The position numbers and the translations under genes are program-made. Below, in pieces: positions 18,881 to 27,815 of a stretch of DNA of 64,000 nucleotides. The stretch comes from VXPQ01 sp965117025 (lineage in GTDB: Bacteria > Bacteroidota > Rhodothermia > Rhodothermales > VXPQ01). The notes below the pieces were generated by a model. The model was not told the DNA's origin. It saw only the letters and a program-made list of their open reading frames with translations, and ran no database searches. The DNA is taken from assembly GCA_965117025.1 (NCBI GenBank), contig OZ220746.1, positions 62,001-126,000 of the forward strand, written 5' to 3'. Positions within the stretch are counted from its first letter, which is position 1. Every line of letters starts with the position of its first letter.

Positions 18881-21244
18881 TCACTTGACGAGCATCATGG
18901 TTCGCACGATGATCCTGTCCTGCGCCTGCAACCGGTAGACATAGGTCCCGCTGGGCAAACCGCCTGCATCGAAGCGCGCCGCATGGCGGCCCGCAGGCTT
19001 CGGTCCGTCGGCAAGCACCGCCACCTCCCGCCCCAGCATGTCGTACACCACAAGACGGACTGTACCGGCCTGCGGCAATGCATAGCGTATCGTCGTCCTT
19101 GGATTGAACGGGTTCGGATAGTTGCCCATAAGCATGACTTCATCGGGCAATTCTTCTTCCACGTCTTCGCTGGCCGTCGCCATGGCCGCCGAGCCCTCCT
19201 GCTCCATCCGCCCGGACACCGAGCCGCCCGCCGGGCCCGCCACCCTCGCCGAGTCCGCGTTCGAGAGCTTGCGGCCGTCGTCGCCGCCCATGCAGATCGC
19301 GCCCGCCGCGTCGCAGTCGGTCGTCTCCGGCAGCAGGACGAAGACATCGCCGCCGCCCGACGGCTCGATGTGGATCTCGCGCAGGTCGTCGCGGCCGTCG
19401 ACGCGGCGCGCCTTGCGCACCGCGCCGCCCGTCACCTCGAACGCCCCATCGTCGCGCAGCACCGTGTAGCTGGTGGGGATCTCTTCGCTGAAGAGCACCT
19501 GGAAGAAGAACGTCGTCTCGCCGTCGTGCTCCTCGGGCACGTTCCGGAACGTCGCCGTAAGCGGCGCTTCTTCTTCTTCTTCTTCTTCTTCTTCTTCTTC
19601 TTCTTCTTCTTCTTCTTCTTCTTCTTCTTCTTCTTCGCCATCCTCTGTGGCGCTGTCCGTCGTATCCGCAGGCATGCGCACCTTGACGATCTCCGACATC
19701 GGTCCGAGGTATCCGAGGGCGTCCTTCACGGCTCTGACGGCGTAGCCGTAGAGCACCCCCGCCGTCACCGCGCTGTCGGCAAAGGTGCGGTCGGTGATGG
19801 AGGCGTACTCCGCGTAGACCTCGGGCTCGGCTTCTCCGAGCTCGGGCCTGTGGCGCAGGATATGGTAGAGGTTGTTGCTCGGGTGCGTATCGGGATCCTG
19901 CCAGGTAAGGACGACGGCCTCCTCGGTCGCCGTGGCTTGCAGAGCATGGGGCCGGTCGTGCTGCTCGTTGTCGTCATTCGCGTCCGTAGCCGTCGAGTCG
20001 CCCGGCGCCGGCGTCCCGGCGGTGCTCTCGTCATTGTCCTCGATGGTCCCCGTCGCCGAGAGGCTGTCCGCGCCTGCGGCGAACACGGCGCGTTCGAGGT
20101 TGCTGAGCGTCAGCGTAAGCGTCTCGTCGCCTTCGGCCTCTGCGTCGTCGACGAGCGCGACGCTTATCGTCGCGCTCGTCGCTCCGGCCGGCAGCTCGAT
20201 CGTTCCGCTCTTCGCTTCGTAGTCGCTTTGCGCGGTCGCCGTAGCGTCCGACGTCGCGTAGTCGAGCGTCACCGTCGCCGTCGTCGCCTCCGACAGGCTC
20301 ACGACGAAGTCGAGCGTTGCGCCCGCGCCCTCGGTCGCCGACGGGCTATTGATCGTTACCTCGCTCGGCAGCGCCGCCTCCTCGTCGTTGTAGATGATAC
20401 CGATCGCCGCGTCCCGCGACAGAAAACTGCCCGAAGGATTCAGAAGGATCATCTCGACCCCCTCGCCCGAGTCCTCGATCCTGTCGTCGACCACCGGCAC
20501 CTCGATCGTCTTAAGCGTCTCGCCCGATGCAAACGTCAGCGTTCCCTCCGTGTAGGCGTAATCGGCCGGCGTCCTCGCCGTCGTGCGGCATTGCCCGGCG
20601 GCATCGTCGAAGAAACTGCCGGTGCAGTAGCCGATCGAAGAATCCAGCGTCCTGTACTCTACCGTCACGGGGTTTGCGCCGGGCGCCGGATCCAGCGTCA
20701 CCTTGAAGTCGAGCGTCGCGCCGTGCGCCTCGTAGACCTCCGCGTCGTGGATGTAGAGCCCTCCGGCCGCGGAGCCCTGCCGGACGTTGATCTTCACCTG
20801 CAATGCGTTGTCCAGCTTCGTCCACGCCTCTTTCGCGCTGCGGTTGAAGGGCTTTTGGTACGAAAAGCCGTCCAGGTTCCAGCCGCTGCGACTGACGTCC
20901 TCCGCGTCCGAGGCTGTTTGCGCCAGCGTCGCCGTGGTGTTTTCTATGTCCTTCGCGTCGATCACGATGGCGTAGGTCGTCGAGGCTTGCAGGTTCTCCC
21001 CCCGGTGGTGGTACGCGAAGCGCGTCTCTCCGTCGGCGGCCTGCTTGCGCTCGAACTGACCCACGAAGCGCGTCACCGCGCGCGCGGCAGCGTCCCATTC
21101 CCACAGCGCCGCGAGTATCACGTCGCCGTTCACGTCGTTGCCGTCGCCGCTGCCGGCGGTCGCGAATTTGATGTCGACGTAGTCGGGTTTGAACAGATGC
21201 CCGTCGCTGCCGGTCGAAAACGTTTGCGCGTAGCCGTAGCCCAT
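18881..21244 (-). CDS. 3' open segment of the broken adhesin: Calx-beta domains and T9SS sorting tail
   Basis: 787 residues open from an internal Met (MGYGYAQTFSTGSDG), without a signal peptide; this Met lies within a module, so it is unlikely to be a natural start. Two Calx-beta domains are visible (about 165-300, with VEYRTLDSSIGYC and DRIEDSGEGVEMILL; and about 300-400, with TLDYATSDATATAQSDYEA and DAEAEGDETLTLTL). An FN3-like domain (about 430-530), a run of about 23 Glu, an unrecognised domain (about 560-680) and a Por/T9SS sorting tail (GNYPNPFNPRTTIRYALPQ to MMLVK) follow. An automated pipeline would call this as a separate gene. Confidence 0.7.
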   Translation of the reverse strand: MGYGYAQTFSTGSDGHLFKPDYVDIKFATAGSGDGNDVNGDVILAALWEWDAAARAVTRFVGQFERKQAADGETRFAYHHRGENLQASTTYAIVIDAKDIENTTATLAQTASDAEDVSRSGWNLDGFSYQKPFNRSAKEAWTKLDNALQVKINVRQGSAAGGLYIHDAEVYEAHGATLDFKVTLDPAPGANPVTVEYRTLDSSIGYCTGSFFDDAAGQCRTTARTPADYAYTEGTLTFASGETLKTIEVPVVDDRIEDSGEGVEMILLNPSGSFLSRDAAIGIIYNDEEAALPSEVTINSPSATEGAGATLDFVVSLSEATTATVTLDYATSDATATAQSDYEAKSGTIELPAGATSATISVALVDDAEAEGDETLTLTLSNLERAVFAAGADSLSATGTIEDNDESTAGTPAPGDSTATDANDDNEQHDRPHALQATATEEAVVLTWQDPDTHPSNNLYHILRHRPELGEAEPEVYAEYASITDRTFADSAVTAGVLYGYAVRAVKDALGYLGPMSEIVKVRMPADTTDSATEDGEEEEEEEEEEEEEEEEEEEEEEEAPLTATFRNVPEEHDGETTFFFQVLFSEEIPTSYTVLRDDGAFEVTGGAVRKARRVDGRDDLREIHIEPSGGGDVFVLLPETTDCDAAGAICMGGDDGRKLSNADSARVAGPAGGSVSGRMEQEGSAAMATASEDVEEELPDEVMLMGNYPNPFNPRTTIRYALPQAGTVRLVVYDMLGREVAVLADGPKPAGRHAARFDAGGLPSGTYVYRLQAQDRIIVRTMMLVK
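19567..19636. repeat. (CTT)n/(GAA)n microsatellite encoding poly-glutamate
   Basis: Seventy bases of uninterrupted trinucleotide repeat, about 23 units, giving a glutamate run on the minus strand. Because the unit is three bases, slippage changes the length of the acidic stretch but not the frame. Confidence 0.95.
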
Positions 21245-22847
21245 CTTGGTGATGCGGACGGCGGTGACGTGCCGTTGGCGTCCCTGGTATAGGTTATGTC
21301 CGCGTCCATGACGAGCGAGTCCGTCTCCGTCGTCTGGCCGAGGTTGCTCAGCACGGTCGTCGTGCCGCCGTGCTGGACGGAGGATCCCCGGGGGGTCACC
21401 CGCGCGCGCACCGCTTCGCCGGCGCCGGCGGCGCTCACGGCGCGCAGCTCGAAGGTGTGCGGCACGTCGTTGGTGAGGTTATGAAGCGATCGTGTAGCTG
21501 TTGCGGTACATCTATCGCCGATATTGCTGTCGGGGACGTCGAGCCACTCGGCGTCCGGGGGCCGGCCGCCGGTGGCGTAGCGGTACTGGAACTTCGTCAC
21601 GGGAAGGCTGCCGCCGTCGACGGGGCGCGGCCCAGCTCAGGGCCGCGCTGCCGTCGCCGCCGCTCGCGGCGAAGTTGCCCGGAGGGCCGGGCGGGCGGAG
21701 CGTCCCGGTCCCGGCCTGCTGCTCGGCGGCGGGGGAATGGAGCCCCGAGCCCGAGTCGTTCGCCGCCCGCATCTGGAACGTGTAGGTCGTGTCGGCCGAG
21801 AGCCCGGTCACCAGGTAGCTGGTAAGGCTTCCGCTGTTCGCAATCGCGGTCCAGGCGCCCCAGTTCGCGCCGCCGTCGTTGCTTCGCCGGTACTCGTAGC
21901 CCGTGATCGCCGAGCCGCCGATCTTCTCCGGCTCGCTCCAGCCCAGCGTGACCACCGTGATCTCCGTGTTGCTCAACGCCGTCGCGCTCAGATCGCCCGG
22001 CGCGCCCGGCTCGCTCGTCGACAGGCCGACGATCACGGCGTCGGGCCAGGTGATGGCGGTGCCGAGCAAAAGCACTCCCCCGCTAGTTCCGAAGGCGGAC
22101 GAGGACGACAGCGCAAGCGTCCGGGAGCCGACATGAAAGCTCAGCTTCGAGTCGGAACCCGCGAGATCGTCGCCGCTGCCCGATTTCAATTGGAGGTATG
22201 TATTCCCGGACTGGGTATATATCTGGCTGAATTCGTAGGTCGAACCCTTGTACCCGAAGCGCGCGGGACCCGTGAGACGGCCATAGGGGTCGCTGGTGTC
22301 GCCGTCGAGGGAACTCCAACCTTCCTGGCCCCTGTCGCTTCCGGGCGTAATGTCCGCCTGCCAGATCACGGGGTGGGCGTCCGGCGGCGCGATCGGCTCG
22401 CCGGCGCTGCGCGTGATCTTGACGTCGACCGTGGCGCCCGCGGCCCAGCCGAGGTCGTCCGCGGTGACGTTGCACCACGAGACACGGGCACCACTCCATG
22501 AGCCAGCGTCGGCGAAGTCGAACGTGTGGCTGTCTATGTGCAGCACCCATCGCGCCTCGGCATTGTCCCAGCCACCCTCAAAAGTCGAGAAGGCGACCAA
22601 CTCCAGGGCGCAGCTAACACCACTTCTAATGGCGAACTCGCCTACCCGGATGGTATTGCCGGCGAAGACGAACGAATCGGGCGTGAGGCTGCCCAGTGAG
22701 CCGAAGGCTTGGTATCCGATGTGGTCGTTCGGGAGATCCTCCACCACCAGCTCGGCCGTCCAGAGCGTCACGGAGCCGTCTTGGTTGTTCGCGACGCCCC
22801 GGATGGCAAGGAGGAACAGGTGGATAAGGGTATGGCTACGCCAATCC

Positions 22848-23411
<564 letters not shown>

Positions 23412-23832
23412 CTTATGGCGATGCGTAGCCGGGATGCAGTCAGGCGTTTTTGCGCGCGGGCCCGCCAGTGGATCGGGCCGAACGAAATGCGCGGGCCAGG
23501 AAACTAAAAGCATGTTAGCGTTTTTCTTGTTCTTGATTGCTCGCGATACACCGCGGAAAGGGCTCATTCTGCGGGCGGCCGGGGGCAGGTCGAAAACGTA
23601 AGAACCGCCATACAGTGTAAAATTTCGTCAATGTGCAACAATATTACCATGGGCATTGCATGATTTAATAGCACAATAGCATGTTTTTATCGTGATCTTA
23701 CGTATATTCTGTGTATAGAACCCTTCCGGAACGCTCGCGCCGGTGCGGCTGAACACGGCCGGATTCCGACTTTTCCATCGAGCCGGGCTGAGCCGAAGCG
23801 GGTGCATGCCGGAACCACAAAAGGAGAAACCA

Positions 23833-26193
23833 TTGCAGAACATAAACGAGTTACAGCAGGAGAACGCGGCGCTGCGCGAGCGCATCGCGAGGCTGAGTGC
23901 GGCTACCCTGCGCATCAGCGCCGGGCTCGATCTGGGCACCGTCCTCAATGAGATCGTCGAGAGCGCCCGGGCGCTGACCGGCTCCCGCTACGGCATCATC
24001 ACCACGATCGACGATGGCGGGCAAGTCCAGGAATTCGTCAGTTCCGGCCTCACCGAGGAGCAGCACCAGCAGCTTCTCGCGTGGTCCGACGGGCCGAAGG
24101 TCTTCGAGCACCTGCGCGATCTGCCCGGGCCGACCAGGGTGCAGGACATGCCGGCCTACGTCCGCTCGCTCGGCTACTCCGCCGACCTGATCCCCGCAAA
24201 GACATTCCAGGGAACGCCGATGCGCCATCGCGACGCGCATGTCGGCAGCTTTTTTCTCGGCGGGACGGAAGGCGAGCGCGAGTTCACGGACGAAGACGAG
24301 GAAGTCCTCGTGCTGTTTGCATCGCAGGCGGCGGCGGCGATCGACAACGCCCGCACGCACCGCGACGAGCAGCGGACGCGCGCCGACCTCGAAGCCCTGA
24401 TCGACACCTCGCCGATGGGGGTTGCGGTCTTCGATCCGCGCACCGGTATGCCGGTGTCGCTCAATCGGGAGGCGCATCGGATCCTGGGGATCCTGCACCC
24501 GGAGGACTGCACCCTGGAGCAAGTGCTGGAAATCATACGGTTCCGGCGCGCCGATGGAGAGGATATTTCGCTCAAAGAGTTCCCGCTGGCGGGTCTTCTG
24601 AGCCACGCCGAGGTGGTGTACGCCGAGGAGATGGAGCTTTTGGGTACCGACGACCGCAGCGTCAAGATACTGGTCAACGCCACCCCGATCCGCTCGGCCG
24701 ATGGTGCGGTCGAGTCGGTGGTCGCTGTGATACAGGACCTGGCGCCGCTGGAGGAGTTGGAGCGGTTGCGGACGGAGTTCCTCAGCATGGTAAGCCACGA
24801 GTTGCGCACGCCGCTGATCTCGATCAAGGGTTCGGCGGCCACCGTGCTGGGAACGTCGCAGCCCCTGGACCAGGCTGAGATACACCAGATATTCCGGATC
24901 ATCGATGAGCAGGCCGACCGCATGCGGGGCCTGATCAGCGATCTGCTCGACGCGGGACGCATCGACACCGGCACGCTGTCGATCACGCCTGAATCCACGG
25001 AGGTAGTGTTCCTGGTGGATCAGGCGCGTAACACGTTCCTGAGCGGCGGCGGCCAGCACACCATCCACATAGACCTGTCGCCGGAGCTGCCCCGCGTGAT
25101 GGCCGACCGGCAGCGCATCGTCCAGGTCCTGAACAATCTTTTGTCGAATGCGGCGATGCACTCTCCGCAATCATCTCCCATCCGGGTAGCCGCGGTGCGC
25201 GATGGGGTGCACGTGGCGATATCGGTCTCCGATGAAGGGCGAGGCATCCCGGTCGAGAAGTTGCCGTACGTGTTCCACAAGCACACCCGTATGGCCGGTG
25301 GCGACAAGACGCGCGGACTCAGGGGATCGGGGCTGGGTCTGGCCATCTGCAAGGGGCTGGTGGAAGCCCACGGGGGCCGCATCGCGGCGACCAGCAGCGG
25401 CGAGGGCTATGGCGCCTGCTTTACTTTCACGGTCCCTGTGGCTGCCGAGACAGCAAGCAGCGTTGCGCCCGGCTCGGACCGAAGCTACCCGGGCCAGCCG
25501 CAGGCGCAGCGGGCGCGGCCGCGTATCCTCGTGGTGGACGACGACCCGCAGGCGCTGCGCTACGTGCGGGACACCCTTACCAATGCCGGCTATGCCCCGA
25601 TGGTGACGGGCGAGCCGGGGAAGCTGTCCCACCTCATCCGGACCGAGCGGCCCCAGCTCGTCCTGCTCGACCTGATACTGCCCGGCGCCGACGGCATCGA
25701 ACTGATGGAACGCGTCCCCGAGCTTGCCGATCAGCCGGTCATCTTCATCTCCGCCTACGGACGGGACGAGACGATCGCGAAGGCGTTGAGGATAGGAGCC
25801 GACGACTACATCGTCAAGCCCTTCTCGCCGACAGAGCTGACCGCGCGGGTCGAGGCGGCGTTGCGCAGGCGCGCCGAGCCCGAATCGTTCGTGTTGGGCG
25901 AGCTGGCCATCAACTACCAGCGCCGCCGGGTGACCGTGGCCGGCCGTGCCGTCGAGTTGACAGTGACCGAGTACGAGCTGCTTCACATGCTGGCGACCAA
26001 CGCGGGGCGCGTATCGACGTACGGCATGATGCTGCGCCGCCTGTGGGGCAAGGAGAGCGATGAAGGCAAGGAGCGGGTACGCACCTTCATGAAGAATATC
26101 CGTCGCAAACTGGGCGATAAGGCATCCAAGCCGCGCTACATCTTTACCGAGCGCGGGATCGGCTATTCCATGGCCAGGCCTGAGAATGAGTGA
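23833..26193 (+). CDS. Hybrid sensor kinase-response regulator with C-terminal winged-helix DNA-binding domain
   Basis: A whole two-component pathway in one soluble chain. The frame opens at 23743 (816 residues; numbering follows this). I prefer the TTG at 23833, which has AAGGAG six bases upstream; the ATG at 23806 is another option. A short coiled coil (ELQQENAALRERIARL) is followed by GAF (about 55-205), PAS (about 210-330) and HisKA with phospho-acceptor His352 in MVSHELRTPL. Then come HATPase (about 440-570; DEGRGIP, GSGLGLAICKGLVEAHGG), a receiver with Asp643 (LLDLILPG) and Lys in VKPFSP, and an OmpR-type winged helix (about 700-812). No TM helix is seen. Phosphorelay to its own DNA-binding domain is inferred. 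Confidence 0.93.
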   Translation: MQNINELQQENAALRERIARLSAATLRISAGLDLGTVLNEIVESARALTGSRYGIITTIDDGGQVQEFVSSGLTEEQHQQLLAWSDGPKVFEHLRDLPGPTRVQDMPAYVRSLGYSADLIPAKTFQGTPMRHRDAHVGSFFLGGTEGEREFTDEDEEVLVLFASQAAAAIDNARTHRDEQRTRADLEALIDTSPMGVAVFDPRTGMPVSLNREAHRILGILHPEDCTLEQVLEIIRFRRADGEDISLKEFPLAGLLSHAEVVYAEEMELLGTDDRSVKILVNATPIRSADGAVESVVAVIQDLAPLEELERLRTEFLSMVSHELRTPLISIKGSAATVLGTSQPLDQAEIHQIFRIIDEQADRMRGLISDLLDAGRIDTGTLSITPESTEVVFLVDQARNTFLSGGGQHTIHIDLSPELPRVMADRQRIVQVLNNLLSNAAMHSPQSSPIRVAAVRDGVHVAISVSDEGRGIPVEKLPYVFHKHTRMAGGDKTRGLRGSGLGLAICKGLVEAHGGRIAATSSGEGYGACFTFTVPVAAETASSVAPGSDRSYPGQPQAQRARPRILVVDDDPQALRYVRDTLTNAGYAPMVTGEPGKLSHLIRTERPQLVLLDLILPGADGIELMERVPELADQPVIFISAYGRDETIAKALRIGADDYIVKPFSPTELTARVEAALRRRAEPESFVLGELAINYQRRRVTVAGRAVELTVTEYELLHMLATNAGRVSTYGMMLRRLWGKESDEGKERVRTFMKNIRRKLGDKASKPRYIFTERGIGYSMARPENE

Positions 26194-26299
26194 GGATATT
26201 TGCCTGTGGACGGGCGACAGCCGCTTTCGGTGATTGCCGTGGTCCACTGGCTTGCCGGTGGCGGGCATGTACAGCACGCATGGCGCGGGTTAGACAGAA

Positions 26300-26914
26300 T
26301 TAGCCGGCGTACGCATATTCATACTTCGCAGGAGATTCTGCAACCACGCTCTTCATCACTGCCTTGGGTTTCTTTGTCAACTCTGATTCAAAAAAACGGG
26401 CAACGGCATTGGGGCCGAATGCTACATATGTTCCTCGGCTAGCGCCCACCGTTACATGAAAATGCCATTTACCTCCGTGCAGCTCTATCTGAATGATATA
26501 ATCATTCGTGCCCTGTAATTCCGTTGCCCTTTCAGGTCCATTCTCCGGATCGTCTTCCCTTATTTTCTGTGCAAGATCATTCTTGATAATAGATGCCGGG
26601 GTACCTCTTAAAAGAAAAAATCGATCGATGTTTTTAAGGAAAGGTTCATCTCTTGGCGCCAACCGGAACAGGTCCTTTTTGTAGCGTCTCTCCAATCCGG
26701 CCCAAAATCCCCGAACTCCTGTAACCTTGTCGAGACGCCGGGCAATATCCTTACTTATCTCTCCCCCGGCCAATAAATCGTCTATTTCCGCGACGGAGAC
26801 CTGCATCTGCTCGGCTAATTTTCTCTTGCTAAGCCTATGATCCTCGAGAAAATTCGCCAAATGCCTCCCGGGGTGGACTGTCCAGCTACGCTCAACCTTT
26901 TCTTCCCTATCCAT
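26300..26914 (-). CDS. HigA-like antitoxin with extended C-terminus
   Basis: 204 residues. An XRE-type helix-turn-helix (about 14-65: HPGRHLANFLEDHRLSKRKLAEQ, then DIARRLDKVTGVRGFWAGLE) is typical of HigA-type antitoxins, which bind both the toxin and their own promoter. HigA is usually about 100 residues. Here another 100 follow, with no family I recognise (FFLLRGTPASIIKNDL, WHFHVTVGASRGTYVAF). The start overlaps the end of the toxin-like gene by eight bases, so the pair is translationally coupled in toxin-first order. Inference: a HigBA-type module. Confidence 0.75.
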   Translation of the reverse strand: MDREEKVERSWTVHPGRHLANFLEDHRLSKRKLAEQMQVSVAEIDDLLAGGEISKDIARRLDKVTGVRGFWAGLERRYKKDLFRLAPRDEPFLKNIDRFFLLRGTPASIIKNDLAQKIREDDPENGPERATELQGTNDYIIQIELHGGKWHFHVTVGASRGTYVAFGPNAVARFFESELTKKPKAVMKSVVAESPAKYEYAYAG

Positions 26915-27242
26915 GAGTATTCTCCATTGCTTTTACGACCTCAACCTGGGTTATCCTCTGAAAGTCCATGCCTCCAGAGGGCAACGTTGGCAAATCGTCG
27001 TGGTCGGGTCTGATCAACATGCGAAAACGTTTGTCGAGGTCAATGGACAGTAACCCCTCGTATTCGCCACGAAGCAGATGAAGCCTTGGGTGTAACCTCT
27101 TGAGTTCCTTGAGGTTCTGCACCGCCTCGATCAGGTCCAGTCTCTCTTGAATTCTGGACGCGTACTCGCCATACTGTCTGGCCAGAAGCCTTTGATCACC
27201 GGCAACCTTTTTCAGTCGGCGGTCCGAGATGTTGTACTCCAT
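26907..27242 (-). CDS. HigB/RelE-like toxin
   Basis: 111 residues with the RelE/ParE fold pattern: an N-terminal helical hairpin, then ELKRLHPRLHLLRGEYEGLLSIDL and KRFRMLIRPDHDD, where the RelE basic strand would be. The final VEVVKAMENTHG resembles HigB C-termini (I..V..Y..H). These toxins are ribosome-dependent mRNA endonucleases. It is first of the pair and overlaps the antitoxin-like gene by eight bases. The family assignment rests on pattern and context, so it is less certain than that of the second pair at 30.5 kb. Confidence 0.72.
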   Translation of the reverse strand: MEYNISDRRLKKVAGDQRLLARQYGEYASRIQERLDLIEAVQNLKELKRLHPRLHLLRGEYEGLLSIDLDKRFRMLIRPDHDDLPTLPSGGMDFQRITQVEVVKAMENTHG

Positions 27243-27395
27243 GTTGTTGCCGGGTTACAGGCCGCATCGTTCTGTCCTGGTATGGTTGGAATTAGGAGCC
27301 CGGAAAGTAGCCATCTCGAACCCTGGATGCAAATAATTATAGGCAGGTGGGAGGGGGGATGCCGTACTTTGGTATTGTACGTTGACAGCGGCATT

Positions 27396-27459
27396 GGTCT
27401 CCCGAATGCGCAGAAGAGCGGAGCATGATAACCGATTTCCTCATACGGCTTGAGGCGGC
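27396..27459. repeat. 64-bp perfect direct repeat, left copy (5' end of the GNAT gene)
   Basis: Identical over 64 bases to 31384-31447. It includes the upstream GGTCTCCCG...GCGGAGC sequence, the start codon and the first 11-12 codons of the GNAT acetyltransferase gene (MITDFLIRLEAA). Confidence 0.95.
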
Positions 27460-27533
27460 GAACATGGCTTTCGCTATTTCCTCCGGCGTGGCATCACGCT
27501 TGACCTACCGTATCTCCGGGCGGCCACGGCGGT
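27425..27533 (+). pseudogene. Truncated copy of the GNAT acetyltransferase gene start
   Basis: Begins with the same MITDFLIRLEAA as the intact gene at 31413, then diverges at once into sequence with no acetyltransferase character. Against the right-hand arrangement, about 490 bases between the GNAT start and the ~200-bp repeat are missing here. The 72-codon frame starting at this Met is therefore a leftover. Confidence 0.8.
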
Positions 27534-27730
27534 GCTTGGGTTCAGGCTTTTCGGGCATGATTCGCCTTGATCTTCAATACGCGCGTTCCCGGGCGGCCCC
27601 GGCCACGTTAGATTTAGGAGTTTTTGACATGCTTTTATTTTGATTCGTGGAGCAAGGATAGTTAAGATGAATTCGCAGGGGGGCAGCAGATAAAAGGCGG
27701 TGTGGCACCGCTTTTTCTTTGGAGGCTCGG
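27534..27730. repeat. ~200-bp direct repeat, left copy
   Basis: About 197 bases matching 32016-32235 at roughly 90 percent by eye, in the same orientation. Shared landmarks are TTGGGTTCAGGCTTTTCGGG, ACATTAGATTTAGGAG (here ACGTTAG), GGATAGTTAAGATGAATTCG and the hairpin ending in TTTTTCTTTGGAGGCTCGG. It contains a single copy of the 22-nt unit that is doubled on the right. Confidence 0.93.
27697..27716 (+). terminator. Rho-independent terminator inside the left repeat
   Basis: Stem GCGGTG/CACCGC around a TGG loop, flanked by AAAA before and TTTTT after, so it could act in both directions. In the right-hand repeat the same hairpin (32202-32221) has one stem change (CACCAC) and should be weaker. 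Confidence 0.75.
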
Positions 27731-27815
27731 ACTGATTAACTCTAAACAAATATGGAATCCACACGATGCGCTGCATAATGTATAGTATCCACGTTTCCAT
27801 CCATATCGATGTAGT

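Larger units (their letters stand above)
27243..27815. other. Gene-poor segment carrying the left copies of the island repeats
   Basis: About 570 bases with no intact gene. In order it holds the promoter region of the HigBA-like pair, a copy of the 5' end of the GNAT gene, a stretch of about 75 bases without a match in the window, the left ~200-bp repeat with a terminator hairpin, and an AT-rich leader of about 85 bases for the membrane-protein gene. Confidence 0.8.

Noticed and set aside
18881..18883. The TGA between the Calx-beta gene and the tail fragment as a selenocysteine or read-through codon.
   Set aside because: The upstream tail is already complete, the following tail is partial and redundant, and no selenocysteine element is apparent.
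13053..21292. Very long plus-strand open frames opposite the isomerase gene (13053-15056) and the adhesin gene (18983-21292).
   Set aside because: They are antisense shadows caused by GC-rich codon bias, with arginine-rich, low-complexity translations and no domains.
27425..27643. A 72-codon frame as a small independent gene.
   Set aside because: Its first codons are the copied GNAT start and the rest lies within non-coding repeat sequence.
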